Of a stretch of 64,000 nucleotides of DNA, positions 16,996 through 25,198 are shown in pieces (the first letter of the stretch is position 1; each line of letters opens with the position of its first letter). The stretch spans positions 1-64,000 of the forward strand of contig DAIPWT010000010.1 of the NCBI GenBank assembly GCA_036783645.1, given 5' to 3'. A program made the translations under genes and the position numbers. The notes beneath the pieces are model-generated. The model made no database searches. It saw only the letters and a program-made list of their open reading frames with translations, and had not been told where the DNA came from. This DNA is from UBA4732 sp002404095. Its GTDB lineage: Bacteria; Planctomycetota; Planctomycetia; Gemmatales; Gemmataceae.

Positions 16996-17213
16996 GTAAG
17001 CGCCCGGAGGGAAGGTGCAGTCGCGGAAAGCATCTCCTCGCCGTCAAGCCACGTTCGTTTTTTGGCGCCCGAGTCTCGCCTGGGGCGCCTCACATGCCAG
17101 CCCCAGCTGTCGTGTCGCCTGGTAGCGGAGGGGTCGAAAGGCCAAAATCTTGACCTTTCGGCCCTTCCGGCGGGTGGGTTTTGCGGCGGCGTTTCCCATT
17201 TTGCCATGTTAAA

Positions 17214-18101
17214 TCAACCGATCATCCGCTGGGTCAGATCGCCGTAGGCGTCAATGCGGCGGTCGCGCAGGAACGGCCAGTTGCGGCGCACATCCTCCAA
17301 GCGGCGACGGTCGCACAGTACGATCACAGCGCCTTCCTCCTTTTCCGACGCCTGGCCGAGTAGCACGCCGAACGGATCGCTGACGAACGACGATCCCCAA
17401 AATTCCAATCCGGCCTCGGCCGATCCCTCAAGCCCAACGCGGTTGACGGCCGCCACGAAGACGCCGTTGGCGATGGCGTGTGATCGCTGGATAAGCTCCC
17501 ACGCTCCGCGCTGCGAGGCGCCGACTTCTTCCTTCTCGCGCGGATGCCAGCCGATGGCGGTTGGATAGAGCAGCACCTCCGCCCCGTGCAACGCCGTTAG
17601 CCGTGCGGCTTCCGGAAACCACTGGTCCCAACAGACCAGCACGCCAATACGCCCAAAACGGGTATCGAATGTGCGAAATCCGGTGTCGCCGGGCGTGAAG
17701 TAATACTTCTCGAAGTAGAGCGGGTCGTCCGGGATGTGCATCTTGCGGTAGATGCCGAGGAAGGCGCCGTCGGCGTCGAAGACGACGGCGGTGTTGTGGT
17801 ACACTCCAGGGGCGCGGCGCTCGAACAGCGAGCCGACCACGACGGCGCCGGTTTCGCGCGCGGCTTGCGACAGCCGTTCAGTCGAAGGGCCGGGGATCGG
17901 CTCGGCCAGGTCGAACAGGGCCGGATCTTGGCGCTGGCAGAAATACTGCGAGGTGAACAGTTCCGGCAAGCAAACGATCTGCGCCCCGGCGGCGGCGGCC
18001 TTGTGGATGGCGGAGACGGCTTTGTCGAGGTTGGCGGCCGGCGATGACTCACAACGCATCTGGATTAAGCCGAGGGTAAATGTGTCGGATACAAGCGCCA
18101 T
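17214..18101 (-). CDS. aguB: N-carbamoylputrescine amidohydrolase
   Basis: 295 aa, the typical AguB length. It has the nitrilase-superfamily catalytic triad: Glu47 in CLPELFTSQYFC, Lys120 in YRKMHIPDDP and Cys157 in VLVCWDQWFPEAAR. The HIPDDPLYFEKYYFTPGD and YPTAIGWHP segments are diagnostic for the group that splits N-carbamoylputrescine into putrescine, ammonia and CO2, the last step of the agmatine route to polyamines. No agmatine deiminase gene is nearby in this window, so the partner must be elsewhere. It is divergent from the uracil-DNA glycosylase gene, with an 84-base intergenic region holding both promoters. Confidence 0.92.
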   Translation of the reverse strand: MALVSDTFTLGLIQMRCESSPAANLDKAVSAIHKAAAAGAQIVCLPELFTSQYFCQRQDPALFDLAEPIPGPSTERLSQAARETGAVVVGSLFERRAPGVYHNTAVVFDADGAFLGIYRKMHIPDDPLYFEKYYFTPGDTGFRTFDTRFGRIGVLVCWDQWFPEAARLTALHGAEVLLYPTAIGWHPREKEEVGASQRGAWELIQRSHAIANGVFVAAVNRVGLEGSAEAGLEFWGSSFVSDPFGVLLGQASEKEEGAVIVLCDRRRLEDVRRNWPFLRDRRIDAYGDLTQRMIG

Positions 18102-18185
18102 GGTGAGGATCTCGGAGATAGAGGGACCGTTGCCGGGTCCAGTGAACGAAGCATGAACTATTGTAAGGCCGCGGAGAAGGTGAAC

Positions 18186-18971
18186 ATGCTGGAATCAGGC
18201 GAAGAAACGCCGACGGACGTGACGGCGCAGGTTCGCCGGCACTTGGAGAGCCTGCGCGCCGCCGGCGTGGAATGGTTGCCGGCCTTCGGCCCGCCGATGA
18301 TCCCGACGGAAGCGCCGGCCGCGCCGGTCGCGGCCGCGAAGGAACGGTTTCAAGAAAAGACCGAGGCCGCGGTCCTTCCGGTGGCTTCGCCCGTAGAAGA
18401 TCGGCGGCAGGAATTGGACATGCTGGCGAAGGTGGTCAGTGGTTGCACGCGCTGTAAGGAGTTAGCGGCGACGCGGACGCAGACGGTGTTCGGCGTCGGC
18501 CGGATCGACCCCGACATCTGCTTCATCGGCGAGGCGCCCGGCCGCGAGGAAGACGCCAGCGGCGAGCCGTTCGTCGGGCCGGCCGGCCAGCTGCTGACGC
18601 GGATCATCGCGGCGATGGGGATGAAACGCGAAGAAGTGTACATCTGCAATATCCTGCGTTGCCGGCCGCCGAGCAATCGACAGCCGCAGCCGGAGGAAGC
18701 GGCCAACTGCCGTGAATACCTGGAACGGACGCTGGAACTGGTGCGGCCAAAGTACATCTGCGCACTGGGAGCGACGGCCGCCAAGTATTTGCTGGGGACG
18801 AGCCAAGGCATCACGAAGATGCGCGGCAACTTCTACGACTTTCGCGGCACTCCGGTGATGTGTACGTTCCACCCGTCGTACTTGCTGCGCGACCCGACGA
18901 AGAAAAAAGAGGTTTGGGACGACATGAGGGCGCTATTGACGCGCCTGGGGAAGCCGATCCCGCAGAGGTGA
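18186..18971 (+). CDS. Uracil-DNA glycosylase, family 4 (Fe-S type)
   Basis: 261 aa. The catalytic domain begins near residue 75 with the CTRC pair, followed by FIGEAPGREEDASGEPFVGP (motif 1, uracil recognition) and the closing HPSYLLRDP motif. RCRPPSNRQPQPEEAANC supplies the other two Cys of the 4Fe-4S cluster, spaced as in family 4. It removes uracil from DNA after cytosine deamination. A 70-residue N-terminal extension rich in Ala, Pro and Glu precedes the core; it is common in family 4 relatives but of unknown function. I preferred the ATG at 18186 because GGAGAAGG lies about 5 bases upstream; an ATG at 18153 would add 11 residues. Confidence 0.92.
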   Translation: MLESGEETPTDVTAQVRRHLESLRAAGVEWLPAFGPPMIPTEAPAAPVAAAKERFQEKTEAAVLPVASPVEDRRQELDMLAKVVSGCTRCKELAATRTQTVFGVGRIDPDICFIGEAPGREEDASGEPFVGPAGQLLTRIIAAMGMKREEVYICNILRCRPPSNRQPQPEEAANCREYLERTLELVRPKYICALGATAAKYLLGTSQGITKMRGNFYDFRGTPVMCTFHPSYLLRDPTKKKEVWDDMRALLTRLGKPIPQR

Positions 18972-18984
18972 GAGTCTGGATACC

Positions 18985-19038
18985 AACCCGAAGCGCAAGC
19001 GAGGGATTCGACAAAATCCCTCGCTTGCGCTTCGGGTT
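18985..19038. repeat. Inverted repeat, GCGCAAGCGAGGG family, copy 1
   Basis: 24-base perfect arms beginning AACCCGAAGCGCAAGC around a short loop, just after the glycosylase stop and between convergent genes. A related element is at 39183-39243. It could act as a bidirectional transcription barrier; it has no T-tract. Confidence 0.88.
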
Positions 19039-19048
19039 AGTGTCCACC

Positions 19049-20248
19049 TTACACCCGGAAGATCCGCCGGGCGTTGTCGCGCAACAGCAGCCGGGCCAGT
19101 TCCACCGCGCCGCCTTCCGTCATGGCGCCGGCGCGGACGAAGTCATCGGCCAGCACTTTCGCCAGCACGCGCCGGTACATATTGTATTTGGGCAAACCGA
19201 ATTCCAGCTTATACATATCGCTGTAATAGCCGAGCTGCTTCGTCTTCGGTACGGCCTGGAGCCGTGCGCGGGCGTCCTGTTCGATGTACGCGGGAATGTT
19301 GGAATACCACCAATGGCCGCTGGTCACGACGTTGGGGAAGATCCAGCTGTAGCTGGCCAGTTCCTGATTCTGAGCGCTGGTCAGCACGGAGACGCAGAAT
19401 GTGACCTCGGGGAAGGCGTTGAACAATTCCGCATACTGGATGAGCGAGGTGCGTTGGTCGAAGAGGTCTTGGCCCTGGGTGACGCCGTTACGATAGACGC
19501 AGCGGTTGACGCCGATCATCAGGTCGAAGGGCAAGTTGAATTCGCGGCAGTGTTCCGCAAGCATCCAAAAGACGCCCGGCCCGGACGCCGACGGGACGAA
19601 GTCGGGCGGCAACGAGATGGCGCACGCCTTCGCCCCGTGCGCCGTGAAATGCTCGAACAGCCTGCGGACGGCCCGCTGCAAACTTACCTGATCCCGCCCC
19701 TCCTCGCCCGTCGCCCGCGCCAGTCGCTGGCGCACTTGCGGATCGTCGAGGCGGAATACAAGATCGTCGGTGCGCAAACACGGAACGTACCGTGACGTAT
19801 CAAATTTCGTTAGCGGATCGTCGAAGTCGTTGGTGAGAAACACTTTCTCCAAGTTGGAGCGGCGCATCACCTCCGATTCCCAATCGGGCCGCGCGAAGAC
19901 GCGCTCGGCCGCGTCCCACAGCGCATCCGCGTCGGCAGCGCTGAGCCGTTCGCCCGTAAAGCCGAGGAATGTGCGAGCGATCTCCAAAAACCAGCCGTAT
20001 TGCACGGTGTTGTCGAAACGGTCCATATGGGCAAGGAGGGAGCGCACCCGTTCGCGCGGCGGCGCGTCGGCGAGCAAAGCTTTGTCCATGCCGGCGGAAT
20101 GGGCAAGCTCGGTGTAGTAGTGATAGCCGAGAATGTCGTCGAGGGTTCGCGCCGTCGGCCGGTGCGGGTCGATGTGCGAATGCGGGTCGATGAGCGGGAT
20201 CTTGACGATCTCCGCGTAGAGGTCGTGGATGAGCTGGTCGGTCGCCAT
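19049..20248 (-). CDS. UxaC-like glucuronate isomerase family amidohydrolase
   Basis: 399 aa, shorter than the roughly 470 residues of classical uronate isomerase. The metal site motif is intact near the N-terminus: LIDPHSHIDPH with His23 and His25. Later family motifs include SNLEKVFLTNDFDDPL, HGAKACAISLPPDF, and VTSGHWWYSNIPAYI. TIM-barrel amidohydrolases of this group isomerise glucuronate/galacturonate or act on related sugar acids; the exact substrate cannot be set from sequence. The ATG at 20248 has GAGGAAC about 6 bases upstream; a longer frame to 20368 lacks that support. It converges with the uracil-DNA glycosylase gene. Confidence 0.8.
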   Translation of the reverse strand: MATDQLIHDLYAEIVKIPLIDPHSHIDPHRPTARTLDDILGYHYYTELAHSAGMDKALLADAPPRERVRSLLAHMDRFDNTVQYGWFLEIARTFLGFTGERLSAADADALWDAAERVFARPDWESEVMRRSNLEKVFLTNDFDDPLTKFDTSRYVPCLRTDDLVFRLDDPQVRQRLARATGEEGRDQVSLQRAVRRLFEHFTAHGAKACAISLPPDFVPSASGPGVFWMLAEHCREFNLPFDLMIGVNRCVYRNGVTQGQDLFDQRTSLIQYAELFNAFPEVTFCVSVLTSAQNQELASYSWIFPNVVTSGHWWYSNIPAYIEQDARARLQAVPKTKQLGYYSDMYKLEFGLPKYNMYRRVLAKVLADDFVRAGAMTEGGAVELARLLLRDNARRIFRV

Positions 20249-20698
20249 GAGAGTTCCTCGGAATGCTGCTACATAATGGCGCGTTTTACAATCGGATGGT
20301 AAGAATTGCAACGATTGCCAGGGTATTCCCGACCGCGCCAGGGGCGCCCGCAGATCGCTTAAGGCCATTCGGATTTCTTAATTGCATGGGATTTCAAGAC
20401 TTCGGAACAAGCGATGGCGGCGCCGCGCGGAATTGGCATCGGGAGTGCTTAGAAGAATAGCGTCTTCGGAACGCCTGCGAGACGCAGGAGCCGACCGACT
20501 CGCTTCCCCCAGCGAACGGCGGCGTCCCGAAGCGGCAAGCCAAATCGTCCGGTCGTCGCCGTCCCCCCGGCGGGATCGGACGCAGGCTTGTGAATGCGCT
20601 TAAGGGACGGCCGGTCCTGCCCCCGGGACCGGCCTTCCCGAACTTCTAACTCACGCCGAACTCCTTTCCCCCGGTCCCACCCCGACCCCCGTTCGCAA
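20249..20698. other. Gap with serial hairpins, possible non-coding RNA
   Basis: No convincing protein gene in this interval. From about 20455 on the plus strand several stems follow one another: GCGTCT...AGACGC, a CGCCG-CGGCG stem inside GTCCG...CGGAC, and a strong GGCCGGTCC...GGACCGGCC stem. The run ends in the intrinsic terminator at 20699. That is what a small structured RNA or a leader would look like. I could not match it to 6S, SRP, tmRNA or RNase P signatures. Confidence 0.35.
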
Positions 20699-20731
20699 GG
20701 CAACCCTCTCCCCAGAGGGTTGCCTTTTTTT
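20699..20731 (+). terminator. Intrinsic terminator
   Basis: A perfect 11-base stem (GGCAACCCTCT / AGAGGGTTGCC) with a CCCC loop is followed at once by seven T residues. It reads on the plus strand only; the other side has no T-tract. No plus-strand protein gene lies between the glycosylase (ends 18971) and here, so it ends either an unannotated transcript or a leader. Confidence 0.85.
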
Positions 20732-20785
20732 ATACTCTATCCGTTCGCATTTGCGTCGTTCGGCCTATAGATTCTTCAGAGCGGA

Positions 20786-20882
20786 GATGGTGGGGCGCCC
20801 GCTCCGCGGGCGCCATGTCCGAGAGAAACTGGAATACGCCGCTCCACACTCATGGCGCCCGCGGAGCGGGCGCCCCACCATC
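20786..20882. repeat. Perfect inverted repeat, 32-bp arms
   Basis: 32-base arms (GATGGTGGGGCGCCCGCTCC...) pair perfectly around a 33-base spacer, directly before the treZ start. Each arm also holds its own GCGCCCGCTCCGCGGGCGC hairpin. A looser relative is at 34971-35059. Confidence 0.9.
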
Positions 20883-20928
20883 CAGCGCCTCAATCGGGAG
20901 GCGCAGCCAGCAGCTCAGGGGATGACGG

Positions 20929-22806
20929 ATGAGGAATGCAAAGACGCCCCGAAGATTACCCATCGGCGCCGAGGCGACTCCGACAGGCGGCGTCCACTTC
21001 CGCGTTTGGGCGCCGCGACGCCAGCGCGTCGAAGTCGTGTTCGAGGGCGGCGCCGCCGGGGCCGTGCTTGCGCCCGAGGGCAACGGCTACTTCTCGGGCG
21101 ACGTTTCCTCCGCGCGCCCTGGAGCGCTTTACCGCTTCCGGCTCGACGACGACCCTACGCCCTATCCCGATCCTGTCTCGCGCTTTCAGCCGCAAGGGCC
21201 GCACGGCCCGTCGGAGGTCGTCGATCCGTCGGCGTTCGCTTGGACCGATAAGGACTGGCGCGGCGCCGGCCTGAAGGGCCAAGTGATATATGAGATGCAC
21301 ATTGGCACGTTTACCAAGGAGGGGACTTTCGAGGCGGCCGCCCGTGAGCTGAAGGAGTTGGCGGACCTCGGCGTGACGGTGCTGGAGGTGATGCCGGTCG
21401 CCGACTTCACCGGCCGTTTCGGATGGGGTTATGACGGCGTCAACCTGTTCGCGCCGACGCGGCTCTACGGCCGGCCCGATGACTTCCGCCGTTTCGTCGA
21501 TCAGGCCCACGCCGTCGGCCTCGGCGTGATTCTCGACGTGGTTTACAACCATTTCGGCCCCGACGGCAACTACATCTCTCAGTTCGCCAAAGATTATTTC
21601 AGCCCCAAGGTTAAGACCGATTGGGGCCAGGCGATCCACTTCGACGGACCCAACGCCGGACCCGTGCGCGAATACTTCGTCGCCAACGCCGGCTACTGGG
21701 TGGATGAATTCCACATCGACGGCCTGCGCCTCGACGCCACGCAGCAGATTTACGACGCCTCGCCCGACCACATCCTGGCGGCCATCGGTCGCCGCGTCCG
21801 CGAGGCGGCGCGCGGCCGAGCCACGCTGATTGTCGCGGAAAACGAGCCGCAGCACGTCCGTCTGGTTCGTCCGCTCGACAAGGGCGGCTACGGCCTCGAC
21901 GCACTATGGAACGACGACTACCACCATAGCGCGCTCGTCGCCCTCACCGGCCGCAATGAAGCCTATTACTCCGACTATTATGGAGAGGCGCAAGAATTCG
22001 TCTCGGCCGTGAAGTACGGCTACCTCTACCAGGGGCAACGCTACGCCTGGCAGAAAAAACGTCGCGGTACGCCAGCGCTGGACGTACCCGCGCCGCATTT
22101 CGTGGTCTTTCTGGAAAACCACGATCAGGTCGCCAACTCATCGCGCGGCCTGCGGACGCACTTCCTGACCGACGGCGGACGGCATCGCGCCCTCACCGCC
22201 CTGACGCTGTTGGCGCCCGGAACGCCCATGCTCTTTCAGGGGCAGGAGTTCGCGGCGTCGTGCCCGTTCCTTTATTTCGCCGATTACCCGGAGGAATTGG
22301 CCAAGCTGGTGCGCGTAGGTCGAGCGGAGGAACTCAAGCAGTTTCGCAGCCTCGTCGTGTTCGAGGAGCAGGCGCCGTTGGACGACCCGGCCGATCCGCA
22401 CACCTTCGAGCGCTGTAAGCTCGACTTTTCGGAGCGTCAAAGTCATGCGGAAGCCTACGCGCTGCACCGCGATCTACTGAAGTTGCGCCGTGAAGATGCC
22501 GTCTTCCACGCCCAAAAGCCGCGCGGCGTGGACGGCGCCGTCCTGTCCGCCGAGGCGTTCGTCCTGCGCTTCTTCGGCGACGACGGCGACGACCGCCTGC
22601 TAATCGTCAATCTCGGCCGCGACCTCCATCTCGACCCATCGCCGGAGCCGCTGCTGGCGCCTCCGGAAAACATGGTCTGGGACACCCTTTGGTCCAGCGA
22701 ACATCCGCGCTACGGCGGCATCGGCACCTCACGGCTGGACACGGAAGAGAACTGGCGCCTTCCGGGACACGCCGCGGTCGCGCTGGTTCCGAAGGCGAAC
22801 CGATAA
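20929..22806 (+). CDS. treZ: Malto-oligosyltrehalose trehalohydrolase
   Basis: 625 aa. An N-terminal carbohydrate-binding/E-set domain (HFRVWAPRRQRVEVVFEGG) precedes a GH13 barrel. Catalytic motifs are present: GWGYDGVNLFAPTRLYG, DVVYNHFGPDGNY, DGLRLDATQ (nucleophile Asp269), VAENEP (acid Glu304) and ENHDQVANSSRG. The ENHDQVAN and WGYDGV forms are typical of TreZ rather than branching enzyme. It hydrolyses the maltooligosyl-trehalose made by TreY to release trehalose. The ATG at 20929 has AGGGGA upstream. It is the first gene of a same-strand cluster with a debranching enzyme, GlgX and treY, each separated by hairpin elements. Confidence 0.93.
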   Translation: MRNAKTPRRLPIGAEATPTGGVHFRVWAPRRQRVEVVFEGGAAGAVLAPEGNGYFSGDVSSARPGALYRFRLDDDPTPYPDPVSRFQPQGPHGPSEVVDPSAFAWTDKDWRGAGLKGQVIYEMHIGTFTKEGTFEAAARELKELADLGVTVLEVMPVADFTGRFGWGYDGVNLFAPTRLYGRPDDFRRFVDQAHAVGLGVILDVVYNHFGPDGNYISQFAKDYFSPKVKTDWGQAIHFDGPNAGPVREYFVANAGYWVDEFHIDGLRLDATQQIYDASPDHILAAIGRRVREAARGRATLIVAENEPQHVRLVRPLDKGGYGLDALWNDDYHHSALVALTGRNEAYYSDYYGEAQEFVSAVKYGYLYQGQRYAWQKKRRGTPALDVPAPHFVVFLENHDQVANSSRGLRTHFLTDGGRHRALTALTLLAPGTPMLFQGQEFAASCPFLYFADYPEELAKLVRVGRAEELKQFRSLVVFEEQAPLDDPADPHTFERCKLDFSERQSHAEAYALHRDLLKLRREDAVFHAQKPRGVDGAVLSAEAFVLRFFGDDGDDRLLIVNLGRDLHLDPSPEPLLAPPENMVWDTLWSSEHPRYGGIGTSRLDTEENWRLPGHAAVALVPKANR

Positions 22807-22812
22807 AACAAA

Positions 22813-22971
22813 GGCGAGCCGGGAGCGTACCAGTGGTTTCACAAAGTACTCCTCACGCTCCGCGTGAGGAACAACGAACGCCCAGAATGTACTCCGCACG
22901 CTCTGCTCGCCATTCCTCACGCGGAGCGTGAGGAGTACATTATGAAAGTACTGGTACGCTCCCGGCTCGCC
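22813..22971. repeat. Palindrome interrupted by a 123-bp element
   Basis: The arms GGCGAGCCGGGAGCGTAC and its exact complement are separated only by the 123-bp insert at 22831-22953. Removing the insert and one GTAC copy leaves a perfect 32-base palindrome whose exact centre was the insertion point. Confidence 0.88.
22831..22953 (+). mobile_element. 123-bp MITE-like element, copy 3
   Basis: Same length and same inner hairpins as the other copies, but the outer ends have diverged (left CAGTGGTTTCAC, right GAAAGTACTG). Direct GTAC repeats flank it (22827-22830 and 22954-22957). It lies between the treZ stop and the debranching enzyme start and fills most of that gap. Confidence 0.88.
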
Positions 22972-22991
22972 ACATTCGCACAGATGAGCGC

Positions 22992-25031
22992 ATGGAAAAC
23001 GTCAACCGTCGTATGCCCTGGGCCGAGCCGGACCCCGGCAACACCGAGCCGCTGCTGACCCGTGAATGGCTGCTGACCAACGGCCTCGGCGGCTACGCCT
23101 CCGGCACCATCGCCGGCGCCGCCACGCGCCGCTACCACGGCCTGCTCATCGCCGCGCTGCCGGCGCCGCACGGCCGTACCATGATGTTCAATCATCTCAC
23201 CGAACAGGTCCGCCTTCCTGACGGCTCTCTCGTCCGCTTCGGCGGCGCCGAGTGGGCCGACCGCTCCCTGGAATTGCACGGGATGGGACACCTGAAAGAG
23301 TTCCGGCTCGACGTGGGTCTGCCCGTCTGGCGCTACGAAGTCGGCGGCGTCGTCTTGGAAAAAACGATCCTCCTCGTTCACCGCCAGAACACCGTCCACA
23401 TCCACTACCAGCTCGTGGAAGGCGACGGCCCCATACGCCTGTGGTTGCAGCCCTCGCTGCACTTCCGGCCGCACGACGCCGCGGTCAGCACGCGCTTGCC
23501 CGGCCCCCACGTCCTGACGGCCATTGATGGACGTTATGAGATTTCGGATAAAAGCGATCTCCCGCCTTTGCGAATGATGCTCCACGGACAGCGGGCCGCC
23601 TTCACCCTCGAAGGAAAGAAGACGCCACAAGTCCTTTATCGAATCGAAGCCCGGCGGGGTTATGAATCCACCGGCGAGTTGTGGATCCCCGGCTATTTCC
23701 GCATCGACCTGGCGAAAGGGCAGGACGCCACGCTCGTCGCCTCGACAGAACCGTGGGACGCCGTACAGGCGTTGAGTCCGGCGGAGGCGCGCGAGGCGGA
23801 GCGGCTGCGCCTCAACCGGCTGGTCGCGCAGGCGCCGCCTGAGGCGCAGGCGGGTCTGGCCGGCGAGCTGGTGTTGGCGGCCGATCAGTTCATTATCACG
23901 CCGGCGGGCCGCGTCGAGGACGCCGCCCGCGCGCGGGCGGCCGGCGACGAAGTGCGCACGGTCATCGCCGGCTACCATTGGTTCACCGACTGGGGCCGCG
24001 ACACCATGATCTCGCTGGAGGGGCTGACCCTCTGCACCGGCCGTCACCGCGAGGCCGGCTACATCCTCCGCACTTTCGCTCATTACGTCCGCGACGGCGT
24101 CATTCCCAATCTCTTCCCGGAAGGTGAGAAAGAAGGGCTGTATCACACCGCCGACGCCACCCTTTGGTTTTTCCACGCCGTTTATCGCTATGTCCAAGCC
24201 ACCGGCGACCGTGCGACTCTACAGCTCATCCTGCCGAAGTTCCGCGACATCCTCGAACACCACCTGCGCGGCACCCGGTTCGGCATCCACGTGGACCCGG
24301 CCGACGGACTGCTGCATCAGGGACAAGAAGGATACCAATTAACTTGGATGGACGCCAAGGTGGGCGATTGGGTGGTGACGCCGCGGCGCGGTAAGGCGGT
24401 GGAGATCAACGCGCTTTGGTACAACGCCCTGCGCCTGTTGGAAAATTGGCTTCGCGAAGAGGGTGACGAGGCGGCGGCGAAGGAGGTGGGCGGACACGCC
24501 GAGAAGGCGCGGGCGTCGTTCAACCGTCGATTCTGGAATCAGGCGACCGGCTATCTCTTTGACGTGGTGGACGGCGAGAACGGCGACGATCCTTCCTGTC
24601 GGCCGAATCAGGTGTTCGCGATATCGCTCGACCATCCCGTCCTTGACCGGGAACGGTGGGCGCCGGTGTTGAAGGTGGTGCGCGAGCGGCTGGTGACGCC
24701 GGTAGGCCTACGCTCGCTGGCGCCGGGAAGTCCGGACTATAAGCCGAAATACGACGGCGATCTCCGCTCGCGCGACGCCGCCTACCATCAGGGGACGGTC
24801 TGGGCATGGCTGGCCGGCCCCTTCGTGGACGCCTGGCTTGCGGTGCATCCCGGCGACCGCGCTGGCGCCCGAGAGTTCTTATCCGGCTTTACCAACCATC
24901 TCGGCGAGGCGTGTTTGGGATCGATCAGCGAAGTCTTCGACGCGGAAGAGCCGTTCACGCCGCGCGGCTGCATCGCTCAGGCGTGGAGCGTGGCCGAGGT
25001 GCTGCGGGCGTGGCTGAAGACGGTGCCGTGA
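22992..25031 (+). CDS. Glycogen debranching enzyme (amylo-alpha-1,6-glucosidase type)
   Basis: 679 aa. The N-terminal domain has the family signature REWLLTNGLGGYASGTIAGA followed by TRRYHGLLIAAL. The C-terminal (alpha/alpha) barrel carries AGYHWFTDWGRDTMISLEGL, GEKEGLYHTADATLWF, and YHQGTVWAWLAGPF, matching the GDE_C group of glycogen-debranching glucosidases (GH133-like). It should remove alpha-1,6-linked glucose at branch points. Presence beside GlgX means the cluster has two unrelated debranching activities. The start ATG at 22992 lies just past the MITE-like element, so its leader was shaped by that insertion. Confidence 0.88.
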   Translation: MENVNRRMPWAEPDPGNTEPLLTREWLLTNGLGGYASGTIAGAATRRYHGLLIAALPAPHGRTMMFNHLTEQVRLPDGSLVRFGGAEWADRSLELHGMGHLKEFRLDVGLPVWRYEVGGVVLEKTILLVHRQNTVHIHYQLVEGDGPIRLWLQPSLHFRPHDAAVSTRLPGPHVLTAIDGRYEISDKSDLPPLRMMLHGQRAAFTLEGKKTPQVLYRIEARRGYESTGELWIPGYFRIDLAKGQDATLVASTEPWDAVQALSPAEAREAERLRLNRLVAQAPPEAQAGLAGELVLAADQFIITPAGRVEDAARARAAGDEVRTVIAGYHWFTDWGRDTMISLEGLTLCTGRHREAGYILRTFAHYVRDGVIPNLFPEGEKEGLYHTADATLWFFHAVYRYVQATGDRATLQLILPKFRDILEHHLRGTRFGIHVDPADGLLHQGQEGYQLTWMDAKVGDWVVTPRRGKAVEINALWYNALRLLENWLREEGDEAAAKEVGGHAEKARASFNRRFWNQATGYLFDVVDGENGDDPSCRPNQVFAISLDHPVLDRERWAPVLKVVRERLVTPVGLRSLAPGSPDYKPKYDGDLRSRDAAYHQGTVWAWLAGPFVDAWLAVHPGDRAGAREFLSGFTNHLGEACLGSISEVFDAEEPFTPRGCIAQAWSVAEVLRAWLKTVP

Positions 25032-25110
25032 CAACGGCATGTCATTGTTAGGCAAAAAGGGCAAATACATGGTAGAATAGACGAGGAAAAAGAGTTGTAT
25101 CTTAGTTTGT

Positions 25111-25172
25111 CCTATAAGTCTTATGAGTCTTATAAGTCATATGGGACATATAGGACATATAAGACTTATAGG
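25111..25172. repeat. AT-rich inverted repeat, CCTATAAGTCTTAT family, copy 1
   Basis: It begins CCTATAAGTCTTA and ends TAAGACTTATAGG, with further AAGTCTTAT and GGACATATA blocks inside. Its base composition stands out sharply from the G+C-rich surroundings. It lies just before the glgX start. Relatives occur at 33085-33150 and near 43271. Confidence 0.8.
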
Positions 25173-25198
25173 GGTGCTGCCAGACAAAGGGGTCGTTC

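Noticed and set aside
20455..20731. 6S, SRP, tmRNA or RNase P RNA identity for the hairpin run
   Set aside because: None of the conserved core sequences of these RNAs was found on either strand.
22917..24197. 426-aa antisense frame over the debranching enzyme
   Set aside because: Shadow of the sense gene; its end lies in the mobile element.
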